64,000 bases of DNA from Albugo candida (GCA_040437565.1 JBDOQK010000056.1:1-64000), one strand, 5' to 3'; shown: positions 1-13,183, counted from the stretch's first letter. Numbers and translations: made by a program. The notes: generated by a model from the sequence alone, not told the origin.

Positions 1-1450
1 ATTCTTTTTGATATTTTCTCCTCGAATATCAATCATACGCACTATAAATAGAATTGTCTCGTCAATTGTTTTTCACAGCGCTTGTTGATCGTGTCGATTA
101 TTTGCAATTCAATCTTAAGGGTTCCCTGAACTCGATAAACGATGTGTTCTTTCTCGCTTTTGTAGCCTTGATATATCGCTAGATACCCATGCCGCAAGAA
201 CATCACAAACCAACATGAGCCTGAGTCATACCATCTGAAATACCATCTGCATGATATGGGCCTTGAAAAAGAGAAATGTATTTGCTACAAATTACACCAG
301 TACAAAAAACGAATATAGATGTTATGAACATAGAGTTAATCCATTGACCAAAACCGATTCTCTATCGAGCAATATTTGCCAGTTTTTACCAATCCGCTTT
401 GCCACGAAGCATTCTTGGCCAGAAATCGATATAAAGAAGTATTCGCGCAGCAAAAGTATCTGCTAAGATTTAACGTAATGGAAGGCATGTTTTATGAAGG
501 AATCACTATCAGAAGTCAGAAACGACAAACTGAGAAACTCGAGTGTTGGATGAGAAATGAACGAAATGAAGCACATTGTCTCTATATTAGTATTCGTTTT
601 GATCTTTTCTCCTCGAATATCAATTATACGCACCATAAATAGAATTGTCTCGTCAATTGTTTTTCACAGCGCTTGTTGATCGTCTCGCTTATTTGCAATT
701 CAATCTTAAGGGCTCCGTGAACTCGATAAACGATGTGTCCTTTCTCGCTTTTGTAGCCCCGATATATCGCTAGATACCCATGCCGCAAGATCATCACAAA
801 CCAACATGAGCCTGAGTCATACCATCTAAAATACCATCTGCATGATGTGGGCCTTGAAAAAGAGAAATGTATTTGCTACAAATTACACCAGTACAAAAAA
901 CGAACATAGAGGTTATGAACATAGAGTTAATCATTGACCACAACCGATTCTCTATCGAGCAATATTTGCCAATTTTCACCAATCCGCTTTGCCACGAAGC
1001 CTTTTTAGCGAGAAATCGTAAGAAAGAAGTATTCGCGCAGCAAAAGTATCTGCTAAGATTTTACGTAAAGGAAGGCATCTTTTTTGAAGGAATNNNNNNN
1101 NNNNNNNNNNNNNNNNNNNNNNNNNNNNNNNNNNNNNNNNNNNNNNNNNNNNNNNNNNNNNNNNNNNNNNNNNNNNNNNNNNNNNNNNNNNNNACCAGTA
1201 CAAAAAACGAACATCGAGATTATGAACATTAAGTTAATTCATTGACCACAACCGATTCTCTATCGAGCTATATTTGCCAGTTTTCACCTATTAGCTTTGC
1301 CACGAAGCATTTTTAGCGAGAAATCGTAGGAAAGTAGTATTCGAGCAGTAAACGTATGTGTCACCATTTACGTGAAAACAGGTTACTTTGTATGCTCTCC
1401 ACATTCAGTTCTCCCAATGTAGTGCTTTTGAACATAGTTAGAGTTGTTGT
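1..1450 (-). repeat. Tandem array of a ~591-bp repeat (about 2.5 units)
   Basis: Unit 1 starts at the window edge and unit 2 at about 592; long stretches match base for base at an offset of 591 (for example 64-240 against 655-831). A third, more diverged partial unit runs from 1194 to about 1400 after a 100-N gap. Short open frames inside do not resemble any protein I know. The same family occurs in opposite orientation at about 5700-6430, on the far side of the Copia remnant. Orientation is given relative to that copy. I cannot name the family. Confidence 0.75.
1094..1193. other. Assembly gap (100 N) inside the tandem repeat
   Basis: A run of 100 N. The flanks belong to the same tandem repeat but differ by many substitutions, so unlike most other gaps here this is not an exact overlap; array length is probably collapsed. 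Confidence 0.95.
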
Positions 1451-1479
1451 TCGCTACATTCTCTTTCGGATTCTGAGTT

Positions 1480-4400
1480 TCAATCCGGGCCTTTTCAATA
1501 GGGTTCTGGAATTGCTTCGTCGCAATTGGCTTCGTCAAAAAACTGCCAGTTGGTACTGGGTTGGATTATCTATTAGCTTTGTGTGTTAAACCGCGCATAT
1601 TCTCGTGTAAAGTGTAGCCGAATATCGACGTCTTTTGCACGCTTATGATACCATCGTATTGTGCCATAGCAATTGCACTCTGTATGTCAACATAGATATG
1701 ATTTCCAGTCCGTCTTGCAAAGCCAGTTTCCGTCAATAGTGATTTTAACCAAATCACTTCTTGATACACATTAAAATTGCGATGTATTCTGCTTCAGCTG
1801 TGATTAGCGCGACGCTACTTTGTAGTCTAGATTATATTACAACTAGAATAGTGTTAACGATAAGTATTACACCGACAATTGAACGTCGATTATCCCCATT
1901 GCTTTCTTTATCGTCGTCACTGTATCTGAGAAGTTCTGGATTCGACTTCCGCTTTTACTAATAAGTCCCAAATCTGAAGTTATTGCTTTAATTAAAACTC
2001 GACTGAGTCGGCAAACTGCTAATGCGTGCATCTGTTCGAGAACTCATCGCCGGATATAACAATGATTCAATAGGTGAACGATATGGCCGCTTTTGCATAT
2101 CTTGATCCTTTTCATTGCATTCGGCCAATATTTCTCCAAGAACGCTCGAATTGTATACAGGAGATGATGCGTTCTGATTGAATTTGTCAGCCATATCATT
2201 GTAAAATCCTGCTGAGTAATAATTACAGTTCTATTCTTGGGTGGGTAAGATTGTTGCATTCCAAGAATAAATAGTGCTTCACCCAAATCCTTTAGGCTGA
2301 AAAAACAAAACGATGAACTGAACCTCTAGTATTATTTCCCCGATTTCCATATCACCCACAAAAAGTACAATGAAACCTCGCCTTTTTGGTGTTAACGAAC
2401 AGAGATGCAAGCGTCGGGAAGACATTGCTTCTACTGGAGCTGTTCCCAAATATTGCAGAAGAACTTGTGTCCTGTATGGCTGATCCCTGCTTCAAACCAT
2501 GAAGACTTCGTTTCAATTTACATGCCTTTGCCGGCTTTGTTTTGTAACCTTGAGGAAGACACATATAGATTGCTTCGTCGAGGTGATCATTCAGAAGCTG
2601 TGCCCACATCGTACTGATTTATTCCCTACCCGAGCTGGCAGCATTTTGCTAAAAAAGCTCGAATCGAGTTCATACCAACAACAGGCGAGTATGCTTTCTT
2701 GTGATCAATGTGTGGAATCTGAAAAAAAACTTGTGCAACGAGACGAGCTTTGTACCGCTAAATCTCTCCATGCATATCACGTTTGATTGCAAAGACCCAT
2801 ATGAAATCGATAAATCCTTTGTTTGAGAGTGCAAAGGTCAATTCTTATCTTCCTTTCGATCCAGATAAGACAGCTCGAACTCAAGAGCTTTCTTCAATAC
2901 TTGCTGTCGTGGCATTTAACTTCGGAATACGTCTCGGGTCTTTCATTTGCGATATATGCGTAGTTTGAGTAATAAAAAAAATTTGAAGTCGTTTTGATCC
3001 TCGATGGTCTTTATTAAACGAATAATTTTCAATCCTTCCATACGGAACTAGTACGTCGGAAGGTGTAGATGATGGTAAAGCTCTGTGGCCGTGGGAAGTT
3101 GATTCTCCACTGGTACCGTATAGATAATGCTTACTGTTTGGTTCAAATCTCCCTCTGAACAATACTACGGATAGGTTGTGATATCGAGCGATCTTCATTA
3201 CCAGCCTTCGGATTTTCGTTGCAATACCTATCCGACTGTCATCATACTCAGTAACTGAGTGATTATTTGCTGTTGCTAATTTTCCTTCATCTTAATCGAG
3301 ATTCATTGGAACATCTTTGTCAGCACGATCACAATCTGCTGTAACTAACCTGGACCTTTATCATGCGAAATATCCTCGCTCTCCACGTCAAGATTGGTTT
3401 GATGGGCTTGAATATTATTCTCGGACACTTCAGCGTATGTAACTTAAATCTATTTCGACAGTTGTACTGTTCTTGAAACCTCAATCTTCCCGGATTCCTT
3501 TTTGTACACGCAATAACCTTTCACATTGTTCGCGTATCCTGAGAAAACAGCAACTAGACGCTTTTTTCTGAGGTTTACTTCACTTTGACACATCAATATA
3601 GGCATATCCATTAGAACTGAATACTTAAAAATGAGCAATATCTGGCTCGTTACCAAAACATACTTTTATTATGTCATGGCTCATGTCGACTATTTCGTTA
3701 TCCATTCGTACGATAAGCAGCAGTATTAACTCTTTCCGCCCATCATTTTTTCTAGCGCATTTGTGCTCTAACATGGTCCTTCTCGCTCCATAAGTGTTCT
3801 GTTCATCCGTTTGGCCAAACCATTTTATTGAGGAGAAAATGGAATTATAGTCTAGTGTATGATCCGACTCTTCCTACGACCACGCAAAAGTTGACCGTTG
3901 ATATACTCCTTGGTCCGAACGCATTTTATTTTCTTTCTAAGTCGCCGCTCAGTCATCGACTAGTATTTAACTAAATAGTCCACGACTTGCGACTTACGTT
4001 TTAGAGAATACACCTTCACAAATCTTGAATAATCATCAACATATGTCACGACATACATTTAACCGCCAGAAGAAGTTGATCTGATCAGTCACATGACGTC
4101 ACTATGGAGAAGCTGCAATACTTCACTCCTGTTTGGCCCCTTCACGATGTTCTTCAAAAATGGCTTTGATGTTAACCGACCTTTGGCATATCCACTGCAT
4201 AGATCTTCATCGCTAGTATCGAGACCAGAGATTCTTATAATCTTCGAACCAGTACTACACTTGTCCAGTTAACTGGTTTTGGATTCTGGAAAATGTTCAG
4301 TCGACCATGCCATATTTCCATTCGTTGAGACTGGACACCAACTCCCGTAGTTACTATCATTGCTTGATAAATTGACGGCTTGGATGCTATCTAAAGTACG

Positions 4401-5545
4401 TACATTTTTCCCCTTATATGCTCTCTGATGATTGGACTTGCTGAGCTTGCAATATCGCTTCAATTATGGCCAGACGAAACCTTCATACCCTTTGATATCA
4501 GTGCTGGAATCGCCAAAGATGCCTATCCAAATTGGGAACAAAGAGAACATCATTTATGATGAATCTTTTATCATTATCATTTGTAAGCGTTATCGGGACT
4601 GTTCCAACCATAATTGCCTCGACGGGAGCGCCATTTGTAATCGAGATTTTGATAGAGTAGTCAAGCAGCTTGAAAAGTTTCAAAATCACTCTTTACAAAG
4701 TCCATATGACTACTCGGTCCATTTTCTAAAAGTCAATGCATCGTTGTTTGATTTTGGACTGCCATAAATGCATACGCATTGTACTGCTGGTTTTTGTTCT
4801 CTTATTTGCTCCACGCTTTTTGCATGTATCCCTCTGTGGTGTCCACTCTTGTTGCAATGAAAAGATCGCCTGCTGAATAACATTCCGTCAATCTTATTTT
4901 GGTTTGCTTGCTGCATGAACTTGAACTTCAATTTCGTTGATTTCAGTGCTACATCACTGCTTTCGTTTATCTGCTTATTTATCTGTTCACGATGTTGATT
5001 TTTGAGACATATTAGATCGACTTACCTACATTCTTAATGATTCTTAAAATACACTGACTTTCTTCAGTTAGACTCCCAAGCAATATTTCAATTGCTTCGT
5101 CCTCCGTGATTGCGTCTCGAGTCGCGCCCGTATTCTATACGAATACCTCCAGGTTCATCAAGCCGTCGACTAGCTTCTGTTCTTTAAACATCTCGAATTC
5201 ATGTAATTTTCTTCTGATTTGCACCTTGTTTTGCACACACTTCCGAACGAAAAACTGCTGAAGAGTATCCCATAAATGCTTCGCGCCAACTTTTTCACGC
5301 ACCGTTTTCTGAAAGTTTGGGCTCAGCGTCGTTGATAAAATCGGTAAAGCTCTCTTGTCGTTGAGTTTTCACTCCGTTGATTCTATGGTATCTTCGTTGG
5401 TGGAGCTGTTACAATCCGACATGACTCAATAAATTCTTCTTCGCCAGATTCATTCTCGCATTGTATCCCAGTAGAAATAGTTATCTATTGGAAGAATGTC
5501 CTTGTTTATATCCATGGCTGATGTTGGCCTCATAACCTGGTAGAG
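1480..5545 (-). mobile_element. Decayed Ty1/Copia LTR retrotransposon
   Basis: Read on the minus strand, parts appear in Copia order: a gag start near 5510, a CCHC zinc knuckle near 4850, gag-pre-integrase near 4550, integrase/post-integrase near 3500, reverse transcriptase near 2500 (motif LHGLKQ) and RNase H near 1700. Just upstream of gag, near 5535, lies GGTTATGAG, a plausible primer-binding site complementary to the anticodon region of initiator tRNA-Met. LTRs are not clearly delimitable; short matching stretches near 1430 and 5760 hint at them. The element is broken many times (well over ten) and is old. Confidence 0.8.
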
Positions 5546-5699
5546 CTTCTGTCAAAAGAAGAAAACATGGATGTGATATAAACGTTAAGTTCTTTTTTCA
5601 CTATTAGCAAATCTAAGCCTTATTCCAAATATTTTTGAAGCAAATTACCAGCAGTGCTTACATTTGTAACATGACTCATATTTGTGAGGTTTTTGAGTC

Positions 5700-6430
5700 A
5701 TCATTAAAACCTTCCTTTCCTTACTGCTCTCAAAGAATTCTTTTGAATGTAGTGCCTCTGAATACAGTCAAGAATCTTTCGCGCAAGACTACCCATGGTG
5801 ATAGGTTTATGCGTTTGATGACGATATATCGGGGATGAAACAGCGAGAACGATCAAATAGGTTCATCTACTTCTTCATGTTCCGCTGACACTAGCTAATC
5901 ATATAATCATAAATTCGTTCCGCCGATCGGAGAAGATGTTCGAGGTCAAGAAATAATGTCAAGATAGTCCATCATGTTCTGCGTAAGAGACATAAAAGAG
6001 CGAGCCTAACGATAAGTCCGTAACTCTATGGCTTGAGAGAGTAACAACAATGAAGGACCCTAATGTATTTACCTCTCAATTTTCCCCCTACTCAGCACTA
6101 CTCAATTCACGACCTGCATGCTCGGTTTTTCTTGCCAGTGTGATTTGTAGCTATGATGCTCAAGGCCCGCGCTACGCATTTGATATTCCAGATGGTATGA
6201 CAAAGGATCTGGGGGCCCGAGATGATCTTGTGGTATACGTGCCTTAAGATATGACGGGGCTACAAAAGCGATAAAGAACACATCGGTTCATCGTAATTAT
6301 CGAGATCCTGAGATTCAAGTGTAAATAAACGATACGACCAACAAGTGCTGTGAAAAACAGTTTACTAAACTATTCCTATTTACAGTGCTTATAACTGATG
6401 TTTAATGAGAACGATTCAAACACAGCGCTT
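5700..6430 (+). repeat. Inverted copy of the ~591-bp repeat, carrying an insertion
   Basis: The plus strand here matches the reverse complement of the array at 1-1450 over most of its length: the stretch around 6150-6360 pairs with 40-300, and the stretch around 5760-5870 pairs with 340-440. Continuity is broken by the 228-bp insertion at 5878-6105. Together with the left array it forms a long inverted pair around the Copia remnant. Confidence 0.6.
5878..6105 (+). mobile_element. ~228-bp dispersed element, copy A (solo-LTR-like)
   Basis: Shares a conserved block with 6690-6880 and 8109-8332, including TTCCGCCGATYGG, GAGGTCAAGAAA and AAGGACCCTA. It starts with TG and ends CTACTCAA. It interrupts the inverted repeat; TTCA occurs on both sides and may be the target duplication. 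Size, TG start and short target repeats suggest a solo LTR or a small non-autonomous element. I cannot assign the family. Confidence 0.5.
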
Positions 6431-6689
6431 ATTGTAGACATAATTTGCCTCATTTCGATTTACTTTCATCCAAAATTTGCATTGCAGTTTGTGTGCTGCT
6501 TCTTTTTTTTCTGAAAGAAATGCAGTCATGAAATACCTTTTTTTACTTGAATGGTTGACAGATACGTTGGATACATCAACAATATACTATGAACGCAAAG
6601 GTATGAAAAAGCTTCGAGGAGGAGCGGCGAAAAATATCAAATTAGGGCTGGATAGCTAATCGATGTGTGCATTGAATTACCTTGATCTT

Positions 6690-6890
6690 CACGACCTCCA
6701 TGTTCGTTTTTAGACTGTGTTGTTTGCTGCGAGGTTAAGAAACAACGTAAGGACAGTTCATCATATTCCACCCATCCAAGAGGGAATTAGCGAAGCTAAC
6801 ATAAACTCGGTTAAGGCTAGGGCTTAGAATGGTAACAACACCTAAGGACCCTAGTTGAAGGTGTCTATATTACTAGAATTAGACTAACTG
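6690..6890 (+). mobile_element. Diverged copy B of the ~228-bp dispersed element
   Basis: Recognised by the same block: GAGGTTAAGAAACAACGTAA followed by a TTCATCATATTCC stretch and TAACAACACCTAAGGACCC. The ends are too diverged to place exactly. It lies beyond the 3' side of the LINE remnant. Confidence 0.45.
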
Positions 6891-7334
6891 ACTTCTCTAC
6901 ATGCCTTGGCTATCTTAAATAACATATATGCATATAAAAAACGTTTCGTGAAATACCTGTGAGAGATAATAATATGTCCCTCGTTGCTACTCCTGCAGTG
7001 CAGTAGCGTTAACCACTACAGTAAGAGAGTGTATCCATCGTGTAACGGATAAATGTTGAAAGTTGTAAAATGTTGTGAGAAAATGGTCCAAAACTACCAT
7101 GTGCTGTAAAATGGTCCAAAAGTACCGTGGTTTGCAGACTGGTGTGCGCCACACTAGGCGGAACAATGCCATCCAACTAGGACTAGGATCTGAGTTGCAC
7201 TTGCATTTAGACTTGTCTGTGCCGTACCCGCAGTAATGATCTTCGGCTTCTGAAAAATCCACCAAATAATCCTTGCGTTGCGACTTGATCCAGCACCTTT
7301 GCAAGCCGAATGCGTTCCTCTTGGTCGTAACACT

Positions 7335-7434
7335 NNNNNNNNNNNNNNNNNNNNNNNNNNNNNNNNNNNNNNNNNNNNNNNNNNNNNNNNNNNNNNNNNN
7401 NNNNNNNNNNNNNNNNNNNNNNNNNNNNNNNNNN
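7335..7434. other. Assembly gap (100 N) in the LINE 3' part
   Basis: A run of 100 N. I found no copy of the right flank to the left of the gap, so sequence may really be missing here. Confidence 0.95.
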
Positions 7435-8108
7435 AACCACATCGGTTCTTCCATGTAGTACTGACGGCGTTGTAAAACCTTCAAATCTCATATCCTAATT
7501 CTCCAATCCATTTGATGCCACATCTTAAATGCGTGTTTGCACAATGCACATTTTTTCTTCCATTCGACCATTTCCCGCGTCGATGTGGAGCGATATGAAT
7601 ATATCCAGCGGCTTGTGTGGCCCAAAGGAACTTTGATAAGCTGGAATAATCCCGTCGTAGCAATTGTCCAATTCGCAGGAATAATAGTTGATACATCGGA
7701 TGCGAACTGCTGTGAATACCTTGTAGCTTCTGTCGCTCCACCAGAATAGAAACTTGTAGTCCACCATTCTGTTAACGAAGATACAAAAAATCTTCTCGCA
7801 TCAGGTGAACATGTTTGGAATCTTTTTTGTATTTCCGACCAAGCACAAATCGATTCAACATCGACTGTCACTGTCGAATAGTCCCTGCTGGTATGTCCAC
7901 GTGCATCGTGTATTGCCACAGACGTGGTAAATTCATCGTCTGCGCAACCAGTAGTCGACCACGAACAGTTCGTGCTCGTCGAATCCATACAACAAAACCA
8001 TGGTAAAAACGCTTGTGGAGAGTTGAGATAACTATCGAATGAGTCGGTGTTCGGTCCAACGGAATACCCAATACTTAAGCGAATCATTCGGACGCATTAA
8101 GGTCAAAT

Positions 8109-8332
8109 TGTGCTGAGATTACAACAGCCAATCATAAGATCGGAAATTTGTTCCGCCGATTGGATGCTGATATTCGAGGTCAAGAAACGTTGTAAAGACA
8201 GTTCATCATATTCCGCCAATCAAGATTGAAATAGTGGAGCTACCAGTAACTTCGTAAAAAAAGAAAAGTAACAACAACTAAGGACCCTAATATATTCACT
8301 TTCCATTTCTCCACCTACTCTAGACTACTCAA
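8109..8332 (+). mobile_element. ~224-bp element (copy C) inserted in the LINE
   Basis: CAAATTG occurs at 8104-8110 and again at 8333-8339, a target duplication of five to seven bases. Removing the insert makes the LINE reading frame continuous across the junction on the minus strand, a clean footprint. The insert begins TGTGCTGAG and ends CTACTCAA, like copy A at 5878-6105. A solo LTR is the simplest reading. Confidence 0.65.
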
Positions 8333-10283
8333 CAAATTGGGAATGCGTGAAAACGCATGATCCGATTCGACGAGAGCAAGGATGATTTTCTCAGGTTGAG
8401 ATTCGCACCAGATCCATCTCAATAGACTTGAAGGAGTTCGAGTTGCGTCAAAACACCATTTGGTGTCTGAAAGCGATGTCGAATCGTCCGAAAACAAAAT
8501 CCAGTAGCGACAGTCGTCCCATTCATCCAATGTCATGTTCTTGATGCTGTCAAGTAAATTTCCCAAAGGTTCGATCGTCATTAGAAAAAGTAATTTTGAG
8601 AGAGGATCACCTTGTTTCACTCCACGTTGTGGTGTAATAGATGGTGTAATATTGCCATTAATCATCAACTGTGCCCTACGTGCTGCTAAACAGAAGACGA
8701 ACTCAGTCGATGAATTTTTTTTCAGCACCCATTTTTTCCAAAACGTGAAACATGTACGTCCAATCGACTCGATCATAAGATTTCTCAAAGTCGAGAAAAG
8801 TCGCATATGCTTCCTCCCCACGATGAGTGACCAAGTCTTGAATGTCGGTGAGATGTCGAATATGGTGATGCATTGACCTTCCTCGAACAAATGCTTTTTG
8901 ATCTTGATGGATTAATTTTGGCAAAAAACGCTGCAATCGATACGCCAAAACTTTTGAAAGTACTTTCGCATCGACGCAAAGTAGTGCGATCGGTCGATAG
9001 TTGCCAGGATCACCTCGTGGTCCTTTTTTATAAAAGTGTGATTGCTGAGTGACGTTGTGATCGAAGTAAGATACCTCTTTCCAGCTGATATTCGAACACG
9101 ATCTTCAGGCACTCGCCAAACGTTACCGAATCAAGCTGATAAAACGCATCTGGTAGTCCTCCCATACCTGGAGAAGAACTACATTTTATATTCTTGATTG
9201 AGTGCGTCGTCTCGATCGTACTTCAGCGAGCTGAAAGACGGTCTTGCTATTTTGAAGAAATATCAACTTCAATCGAATTCGGTAGCTTTTTTGGTTTATT
9301 TATCCTAGATCAGCTGAGTCGGTTTCTGTGCTGTAGAGAGAAGCCATGATTTACCCTAATGATACCTAATTTCGTCATCAAAATACCCTGGTTCGATGTC
9401 ACGGTGCCACATTTTTTGATCGGCAGGAGACGACAAGAACTATCTGGATAATGAAATATTTGCTTAGAGTAGCCCTCCATATGCTTCAAACGATGGTCGA
9501 AGCTCTCGTCTTATTTGATATTGGCCTTGTTTTCGACCAAAATTCTAGATTGTTCGAGACTCGATTCGTAAAATTGCCGTGCCTCATTGGTGTCTTGCGT
9601 GCGATATTGATCTGCTGCGGCTTCCAAAAAACGCTAGCTAGACTTAACATCACGTCGGCTATCTTCTGCAATCTTTTTAAATGCCTTGAAGCTGTTTCTT
9701 CATCCGATTTTCCGGGATTCAAAGGAGTCGGCAACTGTTCGAGCACCAAATTCGCTTCCAATTTGATAGCTTCGGCAACTTGAGGATATTCAAATATTTA
9801 TATTGAACAATATTAATACAGTCTCCCGGGGTAGATTGAGTTGGATTTGCGAAAGTTTCTTTCTTTGCCTGATGTTCTCCCGCATGTCGTAGACGTATTA
9901 AGGAGGTTTTCCAACATGCAGATGTAATCTGCTTGAATCATGCGCGGTGATGGTCCCATAAATACTTTTTTCTGTCGGATGTTGGATTTACCGAGCGCCT
10001 ACCACATCCAACTGCGAAATACAATCCAAACACGCTGAACGACTTGATTGTGTCAAATCCACTCACTCGAAGCATCGACACCTGTATCGATTGTTGTGTT
10101 GAAATCACCAAATACGAGAAGTGTTGCGTTCGTTTTGAAAGTGTTGGATAGCTACAAGTCAAAGAATATCACTCTTTCCTCGGCCTTGACCGATGCGTCG
10201 TGAATGAGAAGACACAAAGTAAATCGCGAATGCGAATACTTCTTTCGGTGCGTTCTTCAGCTGTACAACCCGTCAAGTCCGAG

Positions 10284-10947
10284 CGAAATATTTTCATGAA
10301 GTCATTGTCAATTTAGAACTTTATCTTCAACTACCAAACCTTACGCGAACTCATCTTTTAGCGTGCCGCCACTGCAATTTTTAGATTGGATGATAAAAGC
10401 ACTGTTGTGGTTGGTCATTGACAAACATTTTGTGTCGCGTTTTTGTATGTTATTATAACTGGATTTATTCCAGTTGGTTGTGGTCGTAAAACTTGTTTCT
10501 TGAACATAACAATTGAAGTGCTGTGATAGGACGTGGTCGATAAAAAGATGACCATTTTTATGAATNNNNNNNNNNNNNNNNNNNNNNNNNNNNNNNNNNN
10601 NNNNNNNNNNNNNNNNNNNNNNNNNNNNNNNNNNNNNNNNNNNNNNNNNNNNNNNNNNNNNNNNNCGAAATATTTTCATGAAGTCATTGTCAATTTAGAA
10701 CTTTATCTTCAACTACCAAACCTTACGCGAACTCATCTTTTAGCGTGCCGCCACTGCAATTTTTAGATTGGATGATAAAAGCACTGTTGTGGTTGGTCAT
10801 TGACAAACATTTTGTGTCGCGTTTTTGTATGTTATTATAACTGGATTTATTCCAGTTGGTTGTGGTCGTAAAACTTGTTTCTTGAACATAACAATTGAAG
10901 TGCTGTGATAGGACGTGGTCGATAAAAAGATGACCATTTTTATGAAT
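10284..10947. other. False 282-bp duplication around gap 3
   Basis: Positions 10284-10565 are repeated exactly at 10666-10947, with 100 N (10566-10665) between. This is the signature of two contigs whose ends overlap but were not merged. It doubles part of the LINE endonuclease region. Confidence 0.9.
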
Positions 10948-11016
10948 ATCAATGACATTTACAGCGAGTGCTGAGATGTCGTTCGCCGTTGAAATAATCG
11001 AGGAGCCCTTCTGCAT

Positions 11017-12208
11017 TCACGATGGAGTGGACCAAAGGCCAACTTTTTTCAGTGAATTGCTGCATTTCTTTTAGGAATTCTATGATTGAGGAAGAGCTTG
11101 GCGATAACACCTTCAGAAGCCGTCGCCATTTATCTCCATACCATCAAGACCAACATTATATGCCCACGTGGAGCGTTACAACGACATAGAAACATTGATC
11201 GGAAGTAAACGACAATGATGACTCGGAATCCAAATCATTGGACAAACCGTGAGATAGTGGATCCAGTAATCGTTTTTGTAGAATGTCGGAGCAGTACGCG
11301 GAAAAAAGAGTGCCAATAACACGGAGCTTTTTGTGCCCGAGGTAAACCATGGAAATGTCCGCACTGACATCCACCACGAGACCACTCTCTTGAACAATAC
11401 AGCTCTCTTAGAAGGAACTTTTCCACCTACGTGGTGACTCTATTGCGTCGTGAACGTAGCATCTTTCATGAGGTGATACGCTGCGAAAACGCGATTGGTC
11501 AGAATTAGATGCGCTAGTTTGTTCAACGCATGAGAGACAAGCACCCATGCATGGTGATCGGATCTCTAGTGTTGCCCGGAAAATTTTGTCCGGGCAGGTA
11601 TAATACTGTACTAGCCTGCGCATATGAGGGATGCAAAAATCGGCTTGTACTAGCTTGTCTGGTCGTAGCGGGTGGAGAGCACTTTTGGGTTCGATTTTCA
11701 TGAGCTTCCCTATTTCACCAATTCTAGTTGGCCACTCCGCTTTCTCCACCGTTTATGACGCTTTTAATAAAATCTTGCCGCCTAATTCGAGGTGTTCACC
11801 TCTTTTGGCATCCGTGCTTTCCCCGGAGTGATTTGGATGCGAGTTCCATGCTCAGATTGAAACTGCTAGTAGTTCTTCGATTTTCACCCCCATAATTCCC
11901 AGCATAGCAAAGTAATTGCTTGAAGCCAACTTAGTGAGTGCACGAGGCGATGCATTGAAATTTGTTCGAACAGCTCAATTCAATTACGTTTTCCTCCTGC
12001 CCATGCCACCTACATGTTCTCCACTCTCGCCACCCATGCAACTCAGGATGATTGTCTTTTCAATTGTAGGAGAAAATGAGGAAGCTGCAATAAGTCTGGT
12101 TCCCTGTTGGCGTAACAGGGGGAGTCAGCCTTTTCGACACACCTTCGCGTAGCACGGTCACGTCACAGTGGGGGTGGAAACAAGTCTTAGAGGACGTGAT
12201 CTCGTGTT
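11017..12208 (-). other. Probable LINE 5' region, unresolved
   Basis: Open stretches on the minus strand (for example 11408-11749 and 11156-11377) lie directly upstream of the LINE endonuclease and may be a broken first ORF. No motif is clear enough to prove this. The plus strand has no convincing gene. Confidence 0.3.
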
Positions 12209-12398
12209 CTTCTCGTCTGGATAGCTGTACTCGCCCTCGCCCCCGCCGTAGCAGTCAAGCAGAAGCCCAGCTGTGGAAGTCGATGCAGGCAATGCTCGGC
12301 CTTGAACTAGGTGGGTTACGTCGTAGCGGGATTCATGCGCACGTCTGATCGACTGCTACGGTGGGTTCGAGGGCGAGTACAGATGTCCAGCCTTGAAG
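12209..12398. repeat. Imperfect inverted repeat (hairpin-forming)
   Basis: The left core arm 12225-12256 pairs with 12351-12382: CTGTACTCGCCCTCG on the left mirrors CGAGGGCGAGTACAG on the right, followed by a shared CCGTAGCAGTC. Matching continues more weakly outward to 12209 and 12398. The spacer is about 94 bp. No gene is evident at this spot. Confidence 0.75.
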
Positions 12399-13183
12399 CA
12401 CACATTAAGCTCCAGCGACATTTGATCGAAGAATTTCCGCTCAGGTTACCTCTCCTCCAATTCTTGGCTGGGAACAGGATACTCCACCTTTTCTTAATCC
12501 ACAACAAATGCCTTTGTTGCTGTGTGTTGCTGTTTTTGTTTTTGTTCTTGTGATTTTTGCTGGGTTTGAATCTGATTTTGGATCTAATTTTGAGTTTTCT
12601 TTTTTGTTTTGCTGTTGCCATGCTCCCGTGCTCCTGTGGCTGGCGCTTCTCTCAACTCCAAGAACCAAGGACCGCGACGACATGAACGTGTTCGTTCCAA
12701 AGGATTAGGGGCATTTCATACCTCTCACAAAATAAAGCAACTTCTTGTCTGCAGTTTTCTCGCATACTTAACCGATGTGGACTAGCTGCGGAGAGCACAT
12801 AAGAGTACTAAAGTACATGTCATGAATGACCCGTAAACAGTGAAATATCAGGACCCAATTTACAGAATAGTATATTTTTGTGTTATGAACAAACCGTGAA
12901 CTACGAAATAGTCTAACAAGAATGATCACAAACGAACAAAGGCGAACGCGAACTGAACTGAATGCTTGCGAATTGAGCGCAAAATAGTTGACATCGAAAA
13001 GTAGCGGGCAGTGCTATCATATTATCAAATTGTCCCTTACCTAGGCGTACGTTAGCACTATGCAAGCATAAAATTAGCCAATCATATCAAAATAGGGGAT
13101 TTTAACGGTTCCCAATTAAATTGAAAAATAATAATGTGAATAAGAAAACAGTTGTCGGAATTCAATATCCTTATTCAAGGAGC
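12399..13183. other. Intergenic, no gene seen
   Basis: A stretch near 12500-12620 is rich in T and TTTTGTT on the plus strand, giving a Lys/Asn/Gln-rich open frame on the minus strand. I see no domain and no supported gene. Confidence 0.5.

Larger units (their letters stand above)
6987..11016 (-). mobile_element. Decayed non-LTR retrotransposon (LINE), ORF2
   Basis: On the minus strand three parts are recognisable. The apurinic endonuclease start is at about 10750-11016 (Q-E-T-S-F motif), with further endonuclease at 9938-10162. The reverse transcriptase at 8340-9110 has FLDFEKSYDRVDW and RGVKQGDPLS; the catalytic box reads FSDD instead of FADD. A C-terminal part lies at 6990-8090 (RGRLLVAQTM). 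The frame changes between the two RT blocks near 8720, and stops are scattered, so it is inactive. The element is interrupted by a 224-bp insertion at 8109-8332 and by two N gaps, one with a false 282-bp duplication. Confidence 0.85.

Noticed and set aside
3130-3155. GGTTCAAATC resembling a tRNA B box
   Set aside because: No matching A box or cloverleaf upstream; it lies within the Copia relic.
12311-12708. Overlapping frames in a T-rich stretch, one with a Cys-rich patch like a zinc knuckle
   Set aside because: Spacing of Cys and His does not fit CCHC; low-complexity composition explains the frames.
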